Shown here: positions 31,149 to 40,145 of the stretch, one piece after another
How positions within the stretch are numbered: the stretch's first letter is position 1
Layout of the letters: each line of letters starts with the position of its first letter
NCBI RefSeq assembly: GCF_030269325.1
Contig: NZ_BSTD01000008.1
Coordinates: 372,001 to 436,000 of the forward strand
Direction: 5' to 3'
Length of the DNA: 64,000 bases
Source: Amycolatopsis sp. NBRC 101858
Lineage (GTDB): Bacteria > Actinomycetota > Actinomycetes > Mycobacteriales > Pseudonocardiaceae
Program-made: the position numbers and the translations under genes
The notes under the pieces: generated by a model
Told to the model about the DNA's origin: nothing
Database searches by the model: none
Seen by the model: only the letters and a program-made list of their open reading frames with translations

Positions 31149-32253
31149 CGTACTGGACGACGTGTTCCGCCGCTGGTCCGACGGGGAAACGGTCGGGCTC
31201 GGCACCGTGGTCGCCACCTTCTCGTCGGCGCCGCGCGCGCCCGGCGCCGCGATGGTCGTCGCCTCCGACGGCACCGTCGCCGGCAGCGTGTCCGGCGGCT
31301 GCGTCGAAGGCGCCGTCTACGAGCTCGCGCAGGAGGTCGTCGCCGAGCGCAAGCCGGTGCTGCAGCGCTACGGCGTCACCGACGACGACGCCTTCGCGGT
31401 CGGCCTGACCTGCGGCGGGATCATCGACATCTACGTCGAGCACGTCGATCGCGTCTCGATGCCGGAGCTCGGCGACGTCGTCGCGTCCGTGCGCGGCGGC
31501 GAGCCCGTCGCGGTCGTCACGGTCATCGAGCACGAGCGCGAAGGCCTGGTCGGCGAGCACATGATCGTCTGGCCGGACCGCACCGAGGGCTCGCTGGGCT
31601 CCTCGCGGATGGACGACGCCGTGGCCGACGACGCGCGCGGCCTGCTGGCCAGCGGCCGCACCGGCACCCTGCACTACGGCCCGGACGGGCAGCGCCGCGG
31701 CGAGGGCATGGCGGTGTTCGTCAACTCCTTCGAGCCGCCGCCGCGCCTCCTGGTGTTCGGCGCGATCGACTTCGCCGCCGCGATGGCGCGCATGGGCGCC
31801 TACCTCGGTTACCAGGTCACGGTGTGCGACGCGCGGCCGGTGTTCGCCACCAGCAGCCGCTTCCCGGACGCGCACGACGTCGTCGTCGACTGGCCGCACC
31901 GCTACCTGGAGGCGGAAGCCGCGGCCGGGCGCATCGACCAGCGCACGGCGATCGCGGTGCTGACCCACGACCCGAAGTTCGACGTGCCGCTGCTGGAGGT
32001 CGCGCTGCGCCTGGACGTCGGGTACGTCGGCGCGATGGGTTCCCGCAAGACGCACGACGACCGCTTCGCCCGCCTGCGCGAAGCCGGGATCACCGAGCCG
32101 GAGCTGGAAAGGCTGTCCTCGCCGATCGGTCTCGACCTCGGCGCGCGCACGCCGGAGGAGACGGCGGTGTCGATCGCGGCGGAGATCATCGCGCTGCGGT
32201 GGGGTGGCGGCGGCAAGCGTCTCGCCGAGCTGACGGGGCGCATCCACGGCTGA
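31141..32253 (+). CDS. XdhC/CoxI-family molybdoenzyme maturation factor
   Basis: 370 aa from ATG 31141. The N-terminal XdhC domain shows VATFSSAPRAPGAAMVVASD and VSGGCVEGAVYE; the C-terminal Rossmann domain has LLVFGAIDFAAAMARMGAYL and VGYVGAMGSRKTHDDRFARL. XdhC proteins bind the molybdenum cofactor, promote its sulfuration and pass it to xanthine-oxidase-like enzymes. It overlaps the VWA gene and precedes the structural genes by 223 bases. That gap holds a near copy of the GTCCACAGTGGAC motif at 32327 and probably a promoter for coxS. Confidence 0.9.
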   Translation: MRDVLDDVFRRWSDGETVGLGTVVATFSSAPRAPGAAMVVASDGTVAGSVSGGCVEGAVYELAQEVVAERKPVLQRYGVTDDDAFAVGLTCGGIIDIYVEHVDRVSMPELGDVVASVRGGEPVAVVTVIEHEREGLVGEHMIVWPDRTEGSLGSSRMDDAVADDARGLLASGRTGTLHYGPDGQRRGEGMAVFVNSFEPPPRLLVFGAIDFAAAMARMGAYLGYQVTVCDARPVFATSSRFPDAHDVVVDWPHRYLEAEAAAGRIDQRTAIAVLTHDPKFDVPLLEVALRLDVGYVGAMGSRKTHDDRFARLREAGITEPELERLSSPIGLDLGARTPEETAVSIAAEIIALRWGGGGKRLAELTGRIHG

Positions 32254-32476
32254 ACGGCTTTCCGGAGAGTGCTGCTCCGGGTGGCCCACAAAAGTTCACC
32301 CATCCGGACTTCCGCACATACGGCGTTCCACAGTGGATTCCCGCGTATCTGCGGAACAGGTAGTTGAACGTGTGACATCAGGACTTGTTCGCGCGAAGGT
32401 CGCGTAGCACGCTCGGAGGTCTGTGAGCCCGATCACGGTCGGGCGGGCCGTTCCCGAACCGGCTTTTGGAGGCCTG

Positions 32477-33001
32477 ATGCGCATCACCGTCACTGTCGAC
32501 GGGACGAAGTACACCGACGAAGTCGAGCCCCGCACGTTGCTCGTCCACCACCTGCGCGAAAAACTCGGCAAGGTCGGCACCGTCGTCGGCTGCGACACGA
32601 GCAACTGCGGCGCCTGCACCGTCCACCTGGACGGGCACAGCGTGAAGTCCTGCTCGGTGCTCGCCGTGCAGGCCGACGGCTGTGAGGTCACCACCATCGA
32701 AGGCCTCGCCCGCGACGGGCAGCTGCACCCGGTGCAGAAAGCGTTCCACGACAACCACGCCCTGCAGTGCGGGTTCTGCACGCCCGGCATGATCATGCAG
32801 TCGATCGACCTGCTGGCCGACAACCCGGACCCGGACGAACAGGCGGTCCGCGAAGGGCTCGAAGGCAACCTCTGCCGCTGCACCGGCTACCAGAACATCG
32901 TCCGCGCGGTGCGCGACGCCGCGCAGAACATGAGCCCCGGCGCCGGCCCCGAAGTCGAGCGGATCGCCGAGACCAAGCACGCCGGCGTGGGTGGTGACTG
33001 A
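32477..33001 (+). CDS. coxS: CODH-type [2Fe-2S] small subunit (CoxS)
   Basis: 174 aa from ATG 32477, four bases after GGAGG; GTG 32423 is an upstream alternative. The plant-type ferredoxin cluster ligands are in GCDTSNCGACTVHLDG and SVKSC. The C-terminal four-helix cluster has QCGFCTPGM and NLCRCTGYQNIV, eight cysteines in all. It passes electrons from the molybdenum site in CoxL toward FAD in CoxM. Stop and CoxL start share one base. Confidence 0.94.
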   Translation: MRITVTVDGTKYTDEVEPRTLLVHHLREKLGKVGTVVGCDTSNCGACTVHLDGHSVKSCSVLAVQADGCEVTTIEGLARDGQLHPVQKAFHDNHALQCGFCTPGMIMQSIDLLADNPDPDEQAVREGLEGNLCRCTGYQNIVRAVRDAAQNMSPGAGPEVERIAETKHAGVGGD

Positions 33002-35442
33002 TGACCGCCACGATCGAACCGGAAGTCGGAAAGTCACGGCGCCGCAAGGAAGACGAGCGGCTGATCACCGGCCGCACCCGCTGGACCGACAACCTCGCGC
33101 TGCCCGGGATGCTGCACATGGCGGTCCTGCGCAGCCCGTTCGCGCACGCCAAGATCGTCTCGATCGACACGTCGGCGGCGAAGGGCGCACCCGGCGTCGT
33201 CGCCGTCTACACCGCGAAGGACCTCGACCCCGACGGCGCGATCGGGATGCCCTGCGCGTGGCCGATCACGCCGGACATGAAGGCGCCACGCCGGCCGATA
33301 CTCGCCGCCGACCAGGTCAACTTCGCCGGTGAAGGCGTCGCGGTCGTCGTCGCGCGGACGTCCGCCGAAGCGCACGACGCGCTCGAAGAGATCGATGTCG
33401 AGTACGACGAGCTGCCGGTCGTCCTCGACATGGAAGCCGCCATCGCCGACGGGGCCGCGCTGGTCCACGAGGACCTCGGCACCAACACGAACGCCGTCTG
33501 GAAGTTCGATTCGGCCGAGGCCGGCACCGGCGGCAACGTCGAGGACGCGATCAGCTCGTCGGAGGTCGTGCTCAAGCGCCGCTTCCGGCAGCAGCGCCTG
33601 GTACCGGCGTTCATGGAGCCACGTGCCTGCGTCGTCGACCCGACCAGCACCCAGATCACCGTGTGGGCGGCCACGCAGGTCCCGCACATCCTGCGCGTGA
33701 TGTCGGCGCTGACGCTCGGCATCCCCGAGCACAAGCTGCGCGTGATCGCCCCGGACGTCGGCGGTGGTTTCGGCGGCAAGATCGGTGTCCTGCCCGAAGA
33801 AATGATGTCGCTGCTCGTCGCGCAGAAGCTCGGCAAACCGGTCAAGTGGAACGAGACGCGCTCGGAGACGATGCTCGCCGCGCACCACGGCCGCGACCAG
33901 ATCCAGGACATCACGATCACCTCGACCCGGGACGGCCAGGTGACCGGCCTCAAGGTCGAGTTGCTCGCCAACCTCGGCGCGTACAACGGCCTCGTCGGTC
34001 CCGGCGTGCCGATCCTCGGCGCGTTCATGTTCAACGCGATCTACAAGATCCCGGCGTACCACTTCGCGTGCACCAACGTGTTCACGACGACGACGCTGAC
34101 CGACGCCTACCGCGGCGCCGGCCGGCCGGAGGCGACGTTCGCGATCGAGCGGATCATGGACGAGCTCGCCGTCGAGCTCGGCATGGACCCGATGGAGCTG
34201 CGCGAGAAGAACTGGATCAAGCACGAGGAATTCCCGTTCACCACGGTGTGCGGGCTGACCTACGACTCCGGCAACTACGAGGCCGCCACGGAGAAGGCCA
34301 AGCAGCTCTTCGACTACGACGGCCTGCGCGCCGAACAGGCGCGGCGCCGCGAGTCGGGCGACAAGGTGCAGCTCGGCATCGGCATCTCGACGTTCACCGA
34401 GATGTGCGGGCTCGCGCCGTCGCGGGTGCTCGGCTCGCTGGCCTACGGCGCCGGCGGCTGGGAGTACGCGTCGATCCGGATGCTGCCCACCGGCAAGGTC
34501 GAGGTCACGACCGGCGCGTCCGCGCACGGCCAGGGCCACGAGACGGCGTGGAGCCAGATCGTCGCCGACCAGCTGGGCGTCGCGTTCGAAGACGTCGAGA
34601 TCCTGCACGGCGACACCCAGTCGTCGCACAAGGGCCTGGACACCTACGGCTCGCGGTCGCTGGTCGTCGGCGGGATCGCCGTCATCAAGGCCGCCGAGAA
34701 GGTCGTCGCGAAGGCCAAGCCGATCGCGGCGCACCTGCTCGAATGCGCGGAGGACGACCTCGAGTTCGCCGGCGGCAAGTTCACCGTGAAGGGCACCGAC
34801 ACGTCCACGACCATGGGCGACGTCGCGCTCGCGACGTTCTTCGCGCACAACCTGCCCGACGGGGTCGAGCCGTCGCTCGACTCGGATGCGACGTTCGACC
34901 CGGAGAACTTCTCGTTCCCGCACGGCACGCACCTGTGCGCGGCCGAGGTGGACACCGAGACCGGGCGGATCAAGCTGCGCTCGTACGTGTGCGTCGACGA
35001 CGTCGGCGTCGCGGTGAACCCGCTGATCGTCGAGGGCCAGGTGCACGGCGGGCTCGCGCAGGGCATCGCGCAGGCGCTGTTCGAAGGCACCGAGCACGAC
35101 GACAGCGGCACGCTCACGACCGGGACGTTCGCCGACTACCTGCTGCCGTCGGCGGCGGACCTGCCGTCGTTCACCACCGACCGCACGGAGACGCCGGCGA
35201 CGTCGAACCCGCTCGGCGCCAAGGGCGTCGGCGAAGCGGGCACGATCGCGTCCACCCCGGCGGTGGTCAACGCGGTGATCGACGCGGTGCGGTCCTTCGG
35301 GGTGAACGACATCGAGATGCCGTTGACGCCGATGCGGGTGTGGCACGCCATCCAGCACGGCACCACCGACGCGGGCGGCCCCGGCCGTTCCGAGGCCGGC
35401 GGCGGGCTGGGCTCCATCGATGCCACCGGAGGTGCGCAGTGA
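33001..35442 (+). CDS. coxL: Molybdenum hydroxylase large subunit, form II CoxL-like
   Basis: 813 aa, typical length. Mo-pterin binding blocks include APDVGGGFGGKIG, GASAHGQGHETAWSQIVADQ, and the late GAKGVGEAGTIASTPAVVNA with the catalytic Glu. The active-site loop reads AYRGAGR (residues 369-375). True form I CODHs have AYXCSFR with a copper-binding Cys; AYRGAGR defines form II, whose ability to oxidise CO is doubtful and whose natural substrates are mostly unknown. It is therefore safer to call it a CODH-like hydroxylase. It is one-base coupled to coxS and overlaps coxM by GTGA. Confidence 0.93.
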   Translation: MTATIEPEVGKSRRRKEDERLITGRTRWTDNLALPGMLHMAVLRSPFAHAKIVSIDTSAAKGAPGVVAVYTAKDLDPDGAIGMPCAWPITPDMKAPRRPILAADQVNFAGEGVAVVVARTSAEAHDALEEIDVEYDELPVVLDMEAAIADGAALVHEDLGTNTNAVWKFDSAEAGTGGNVEDAISSSEVVLKRRFRQQRLVPAFMEPRACVVDPTSTQITVWAATQVPHILRVMSALTLGIPEHKLRVIAPDVGGGFGGKIGVLPEEMMSLLVAQKLGKPVKWNETRSETMLAAHHGRDQIQDITITSTRDGQVTGLKVELLANLGAYNGLVGPGVPILGAFMFNAIYKIPAYHFACTNVFTTTTLTDAYRGAGRPEATFAIERIMDELAVELGMDPMELREKNWIKHEEFPFTTVCGLTYDSGNYEAATEKAKQLFDYDGLRAEQARRRESGDKVQLGIGISTFTEMCGLAPSRVLGSLAYGAGGWEYASIRMLPTGKVEVTTGASAHGQGHETAWSQIVADQLGVAFEDVEILHGDTQSSHKGLDTYGSRSLVVGGIAVIKAAEKVVAKAKPIAAHLLECAEDDLEFAGGKFTVKGTDTSTTMGDVALATFFAHNLPDGVEPSLDSDATFDPENFSFPHGTHLCAAEVDTETGRIKLRSYVCVDDVGVAVNPLIVEGQVHGGLAQGIAQALFEGTEHDDSGTLTTGTFADYLLPSAADLPSFTTDRTETPATSNPLGAKGVGEAGTIASTPAVVNAVIDAVRSFGVNDIEMPLTPMRVWHAIQHGTTDAGGPGRSEAGGGLGSIDATGGAQ

Positions 35443-36293
35443 TCCCGTCTTCCTTCGACTACGTGCGCCCGTCCACAGTGGACGAGGCGGTGCAGGCGCT
35501 GGCGTCGGCGGGTGAGGACGCCAAGGTGATCGCGGGCGGGCAGAGCCTGCTGCCGGTGTTGCGGATGCGGCTGGCCGCGCCGACGACGCTGGTCGACCTC
35601 GGGCGCGTCGCGGAGCTGCGCGGAGTGCGCGAGGACGGCGACGACCTGGTGATCGGCGCGATGACCACGCACTACGACGTCCAGCGGGACGCGCTGGTGG
35701 CCGCGCACGCGGCGCTGCTCAAGGAGGCGACGGACACGGTCGCCGACCCGCAGATCCGCCACCGGGGCACGCTGGGCGGCGCGATCGCCCACGCCGACCC
35801 GGCCGGTGACCTGCTGGCGCCGGTGCTCGCGCTGGACGCGTCGCTGGTGCTGGCCGGGCCTTCGGGGCGCCGGACGGTGCCGGCGGCGGAGTTCTTCCAG
35901 GACCTGTTCACCACGGCGCTGGCCGCGGACGAGCTGCTGGTCGAGGTCCGCGTGCCCAAGCACACCGGGTGGCGGGCGCACTACGAGAAGTTCAACCGGG
36001 TCGCCCAGGCGTGGTCGATGGTCGCGGTCGCGGTCACCGTCCGTACCGAAGCGGGAGTCATCGAGGAGGCCCGGGTCGCGCTGACGAACATGGGCTCGAC
36101 CCCGGTGCGCGCGTCGGGCGTCGAAGCGGCGCTGGTCGGGGTCCAGGCCTCGGCCGACTCGATCGCCGCGGCGGCTTCGCACGCGGCGGAAGGCACGAAC
36201 CCGCCGGTCGACAGCAACGCCGACGTCGAATACCGCCGTCACCTGGCCCAGGTCCTGACGGGCCGGGCGATCGCGGCGGCGGCCGGGGCCTGA
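35439..36293 (+). CDS. coxM: CODH-type FAD subunit (CoxM)
   Basis: 284 aa from GTG 35439, with GGAGGTG upstream. FAD-binding motifs AGGQSLLPVLRMRL (about residue 32) and TLGGAIAHADPAGD (about 110) match CoxM/xanthine dehydrogenase FAD domains. It takes electrons from CoxS and gives them to the respiratory chain or another acceptor. An exact GTCCACAGTGGAC occurs at 35471-35483, coding for Ser-Thr-Val-Asp with the rare Thr codon ACA. Confidence 0.93.
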   Translation: MIPSSFDYVRPSTVDEAVQALASAGEDAKVIAGGQSLLPVLRMRLAAPTTLVDLGRVAELRGVREDGDDLVIGAMTTHYDVQRDALVAAHAALLKEATDTVADPQIRHRGTLGGAIAHADPAGDLLAPVLALDASLVLAGPSGRRTVPAAEFFQDLFTTALAADELLVEVRVPKHTGWRAHYEKFNRVAQAWSMVAVAVTVRTEAGVIEEARVALTNMGSTPVRASGVEAALVGVQASADSIAAAASHAAEGTNPPVDSNADVEYRRHLAQVLTGRAIAAAAGA

Positions 36294-36385
36294 CGTTCGG
36301 AGTTCGTCCCCCTGGCCGCCGCCCCGGCGGCGGCTAGGGTGGGCACCGGACACCTCATCAGGTCTGGCAGAGAGGAGGTCGGCCC

Positions 36386-37144
36386 GTGCGGCTCGACCAC
36401 GAATTCACCGTCCCGGCTCCGATCGGCGAGGTCTGGCAGGCGGTCGTCGACCCCGAGCGGGTGGCGCCGTGCATGCCGGGTGCCACCCTGACGAAGGTCG
36501 AAGGGGACAAGTTCAGCGGGACGGTGAAGGTCAAGCTCGGGCCGATTTCCCTGCTGTACAAGGGGAACGGCGAGTTCCTGGAGAAGGACGACGCCGCCCA
36601 CAAGGTGACGATCAAGGCATCGGGCAAGGACTCGCGAGGCTCGGGCACGGCGGCGGCAACGGTGACGTTGACGCTGACGGAGGCCGAGGGCGGAACGCAC
36701 GGTTCGGTGGCGACGGACCTGTCGATCACGGGCAAGCCGGCCCAGTTCGGCCGCGGCCTGATCAGCGAGGTGGGCGGCAAGATCCTGGACACGTTCGCGG
36801 GATGTTTGTCGGGCAAGCTGGCCCCGGCGGCCGAGCCGGCTCCGGCGGCCGAGCCTGCCTCGCCTGCCTCTGCGGCGGAGCCGGTCCCCGCGGTGGCTTC
36901 GGAGCCGGCGGTCAAGCCGGCCCCGGCGGTGAAGCCGGCGCCGACAACGGCGGAGATCAACACGGACCCCAAGCCAGCGGCGGAGCGTCCGCCGCTGCGA
37001 AGCGTCCCGGCAGCCCCGGAGACGGAAGCGATCGACTTGCTCGACTACGCGGGGCAGTCGGTGTTGAAGAGGCTGGCCCCGGTGCTGGTGGCGATCGCGG
37101 CGGTCGTCGGACTGGTGGCGATCATCCGGGCGCTGCGCAAGTAG
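36386..37144 (+). CDS. coxG: CoxG-like SRPBCC protein with C-terminal membrane anchor
   Basis: 252 aa from GTG 36386, with AGAGGAGG upstream. Residues 1-145 are a CoxG/SRPBCC domain (HEFTVPAPIGEVWQAVVDPE, PCMPGATLTKVEGDKF). A Pro/Ala/Glu/Lys linker of about 70 residues follows, with PAAEPAPAAEP and AVKPAPAVKPAP repeats. One membrane segment closes the protein (residues about 228-248, VLVAIAAVVGLVAII). CoxG tethers CODH to the membrane in Oligotropha; the layout here suits the same docking job. It starts 92 bases after coxM. Confidence 0.88.
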   Translation: MRLDHEFTVPAPIGEVWQAVVDPERVAPCMPGATLTKVEGDKFSGTVKVKLGPISLLYKGNGEFLEKDDAAHKVTIKASGKDSRGSGTAAATVTLTLTEAEGGTHGSVATDLSITGKPAQFGRGLISEVGGKILDTFAGCLSGKLAPAAEPAPAAEPASPASAAEPVPAVASEPAVKPAPAVKPAPTTAEINTDPKPAAERPPLRSVPAAPETEAIDLLDYAGQSVLKRLAPVLVAIAAVVGLVAIIRALRK

Positions 37145-37604
37145 CGCGAGCGGCTCGGCTCTTTGAGGTGAGCCGGCGGCGTTCTGGATCTGCGCTGGTC
37201 GGAGTGGGTGGTCGCGCTAGGCTGCGCCGCTGAGCAGGGCTGGGCCGCTGAGCCCTGTCCGCACCCGTGCTCGCGCTGCACGGATGACCAGCTTGCGTTG
37301 TTGCGCGCGGCCGCTGTCTTCGCGCGATTCTCCGTCGGCCCGCGTCGATCTTGCTGGTCTCGGTGGGCGAGCTCCTCCCGTCCGGGATCGGGGTGTGCGT
37401 TCTCGGGCGCCTATTTCCGGAGCGATGATCCGCTGAGCTGGGCCGATCTACCCTGCGCGGGTCTTCGGGCAGGAGCGTTGCCCGCAATTCGCCCGGACTG
37501 GCGACGCGCGTCGTCGGAACGGCTACGCTGGGCAACCTGGTCGGCCGAACTTCGCGCAAGGGGTACGTCACGATGCCGGTCCGTCACTTCTGTGGCCACG
37601 GCTC
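37145..37604. other. 460-base intergenic region without a supported gene
   Basis: All frames here are short or lack starts and coding character; a plus-strand frame from 37208 runs into the next gene out of phase and looks like a shadow. Contents I can name: a 7-bp hairpin CAGGGCT/AGCCCTG (37235-37257), possibly the end of the cox transcript, and a TACGCT hexamer near 37524 that may be a -10 for the diguanylate cyclase. Confidence 0.5.
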
Positions 37605-38900
37605 TTGAGAGCCCAGGCCGCCGTGCGCCGGGAAGCGCTTTCCGCCTGGCCGGGCTGGCCCGCGCGGTGGGAGATGTGGGCCGGGGCGAAGGCCCGCTGG
37701 ATCACCTACGCGCTCGGCTGTGAGCTGGTCGCCGTCGTGGCGACCGGGGTCGCGCTGGTCACCGGGTTCGGCGAGCCCGTGCGGCCGGTCTGGTTCGCGG
37801 TGCTGGTGGCGCTCGGCGTCGCGCAGGCCGAAATGTCGCGCCGCATCGAACGGCTGCGGCGGTGGATGAGCGGGCAGACCCACATCAACGTCACGTCGGT
37901 CTGGTACCTCGCCGGCGTCGTCCTGCTGCCGCCGGCCTGGGTGGCGCTACTGGCTGTCGTGCTCTACACGCACCTGTGGGTGCGTGTGTGGCGTCAGGTG
38001 CGTACGCGGCCCGCGCACCGCTTCGTCGCCAGCACGGCTTGGGCGATGCTCTCGTGCTTCGCCGCTTCGTCCGTTCTCACGGTGTCGGGCCTGCACGGGA
38101 CGCCGTTGCAGACGGCGCGCGGCCTGTTCGCGCTCTGCCTGGCGGCGGCGGTGTTCGAGCTGGTGAACATCGGCCTGGTCTCGGCCGGCATCTACCTCTA
38201 CACGAGCCAGCGCTCGGCGGCCGACCTGATCGGGACGTGGGAGGACAACGCTTTCGAGCTCGCCACGCTCTGCCTCGGCGGCCTCGCCGCGCTGGCGCTG
38301 GCCGAGCAGCCGGTGCTGGTGGTGTTCGTCGTCGCGCCGTTGTTGCTGCTGCATCGCTACCTGTTGCTGAAACAGCAGTTGCAGGTCGCGGCGGTCACGG
38401 ACGAGAAGACGGGGCTGCTCAACACGGCCGGCTGGCACGACTCCGCAGCGCGCGAACACAGCCGCGCACTGCGGCGCGGCCCCGCCGGCGGGGGCTTCGC
38501 GGTGCTGATGATCGACCTCGACCACTTCAAGCGCATCAACGACACGTACGGCCACCTCACCGGCGACGACGTCCTGGCCGCGGTCGCGGTCGCGATTTCC
38601 GGCGCGGTGCGCCAGGGCGACACGACCGGCCGGTTCGGCGGCGAGGAGTTCGTGGTGCTGCTGCCGGGCATCGGCCGCGCGGACGTGCTGGGCATCGCCG
38701 AACGCGTGCGGGTCGCGGTGGGCGAGCTGAACGTGGTGATCTCGACGGGTAGCGGGACGGTCCGGGTGAGCGGGTTGTCGGTCTCGATCGGAGTGGCGCG
38801 CCATCCGGAAGCGGGGCCGACGCTCGATGACGTGCTTCGGTCGGCTGACGCTGCGTTGTATCGCGCCAAGGAGGCTGGGCGGAACCGCGTTGCCGTGTGA
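37605..38900 (+). CDS. Membrane-bound diguanylate cyclase (GGDEF domain)
   Basis: 431 aa if it starts at TTG 37605; GTG 37623 and ATG 37677 are alternatives and none has a good ribosome binding site. About six hydrophobic segments occupy residues 30-265. The GGDEF domain follows: TDEKTGLLNTAGWHDSA, MIDLDHFKRINDTYGH, and the active-site loop GRFGGEEFVVLLP near 345, then SIGVARHP and ADAALYRAKEAGRN. GGEEF is catalytically competent, so it should make cyclic di-GMP. The upstream inhibitory RxxD site is not obvious. No EAL domain is attached. Confidence 0.88.
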   Translation: MRAQAAVRREALSAWPGWPARWEMWAGAKARWITYALGCELVAVVATGVALVTGFGEPVRPVWFAVLVALGVAQAEMSRRIERLRRWMSGQTHINVTSVWYLAGVVLLPPAWVALLAVVLYTHLWVRVWRQVRTRPAHRFVASTAWAMLSCFAASSVLTVSGLHGTPLQTARGLFALCLAAAVFELVNIGLVSAGIYLYTSQRSAADLIGTWEDNAFELATLCLGGLAALALAEQPVLVVFVVAPLLLLHRYLLLKQQLQVAAVTDEKTGLLNTAGWHDSAAREHSRALRRGPAGGGFAVLMIDLDHFKRINDTYGHLTGDDVLAAVAVAISGAVRQGDTTGRFGGEEFVVLLPGIGRADVLGIAERVRVAVGELNVVISTGSGTVRVSGLSVSIGVARHPEAGPTLDDVLRSADAALYRAKEAGRNRVAV

Positions 38901-39077
38901 GTGGGTGTGCTCGGCCGGGAGGCTTTGGTGCGGTCGGGCTGGTGGGGCGGGCGCGCCGACTGTGGTGGGACTCGGTTGGAGTGGCTGGATCGGGCGCCCC
39001 GCGAAAGTGGGGGCAACCCCTCGACGTCTGTGATTCATGGCGCGAAATACCCTTGGGCGTCAGTCGTTGAACTTGAC

Positions 39078-40145
39078 ATGAGCGGTGCGGATCACGAGAC
39101 CGACGTTGTGGTGATCGGGGCGGGGCAGGCTGGGCTCTCGGCTGCCTATCACCTGCGGCGGGCCGGGTTCGCCAACGAGCGGGGCTTCGTTGTCCTCGAT
39201 CATGGGAAGCGGGCCGGAGGTGCTTGGCAGTATCGGTGGCCCTCCCTCGTGCTGGGCAAGGTGCATGGCATCTATGACCTTCCCGGCATGGCCTTCGGCA
39301 GCCCGGACGTGACGCGACCCGCCTCCGAGGTCGTCTCGGAGTACTTCGCGCGCTTTGAAAGCGTCTATGACCTCCCGGTTCTGCGGCCCGTCGACGTCCA
39401 GTCCGTGACGCGGGCGGGGGAGCGGTTGGTGGTTTCGAGCCCGGCCGAGAGCTGGGCTGCGCGGGCCGTGATCAGTGCCACCGGTACCTGGGACCGGCCC
39501 TTCTGGCCGCGCTATCCCGGCCAGGAGACCTTCGCCGGCCGGCAAGTGCACACGGCGGACTACGCCGGCCCCGGCGACTTCCGTGATCAGCGGGTCGTCG
39601 TGGTCGGGGGTGGGGCGTCGGCCGTTCAGCTACTCATGGAGTTCGCCCCTCTCGCCCGCGCCACGGCCTGGGTGACACGGCGCCCGCCCGTGTGGCGCGA
39701 CGAGCCCTTCAGCGAGAACTGGGGACGGGACGCCGTCGCGAAGGTCGACGAGCGGGTGCGGGCCGGGCTGCCGCCGGAGAGCGTCGTGAGCGTGACCGAT
39801 CTTGCCGTGACGCCGGAAGTGCGCGCCGCGCGCGCCGCCGGGATTCTCGAGCGGCGGCCGATGTTCGAGCGCATCACGCCCGACGGGGTCGTCTGGGCGG
39901 ACGGCTCTCGCTTCGACGCCGACGTCATCCTCTGGGCGACCGGGTTCCGCGCGGCGATCGACCACCTCGCGCCGCTGCACGTCCGCGAACCCGGGGGCGG
40001 GATCCGGATGGACGGGACGCGCGTGGTGCGTGAGCCGCGGCTGCACCTCGTGGGGTACGGGCCCTCGGCCAGCACGGTCGGGGCGAACCGGGCGGGACGC
40101 GCCGCTGTCGCCGAGATCAAGAAGCTGCTGAGTTCGGACGGGTGA
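39078..40145 (+). CDS. FAD-dependent monooxygenase-like oxidoreductase
   Basis: 355 aa from ATG 39078. An FAD Rossmann motif VVVIGAGQAGLSAAYHLRRA starts at about residue 10 and an NADP motif VVVVGGGASAVQLL lies near 175, with ATGTWDRPFWP between them. This is the two-dinucleotide layout of flavin-containing and Baeyer-Villiger-type monooxygenases, but the full BVMO fingerprint FxGxxxHxxxWP is not present. The substrate is unknown. There is no ribosome binding site; TTGAAC/TTGAC just upstream may belong to a leaderless promoter. Confidence 0.82.
   Translation: MSGADHETDVVVIGAGQAGLSAAYHLRRAGFANERGFVVLDHGKRAGGAWQYRWPSLVLGKVHGIYDLPGMAFGSPDVTRPASEVVSEYFARFESVYDLPVLRPVDVQSVTRAGERLVVSSPAESWAARAVISATGTWDRPFWPRYPGQETFAGRQVHTADYAGPGDFRDQRVVVVGGGASAVQLLMEFAPLARATAWVTRRPPVWRDEPFSENWGRDAVAKVDERVRAGLPPESVVSVTDLAVTPEVRAARAAGILERRPMFERITPDGVVWADGSRFDADVILWATGFRAAIDHLAPLHVREPGGGIRMDGTRVVREPRLHLVGYGPSASTVGANRAGRAAVAEIKKLLSSDG

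Noticed and set aside
33001..35442. Genuine form I CO dehydrogenase
   Set aside because: The active-site loop is AYRGAGR; the Cys-containing AYXCSFR loop is absent.
37208..37723. 171-codon frame after coxG
   Set aside because: No ribosome binding site, poor coding character, and it overlaps the diguanylate cyclase gene out of phase.
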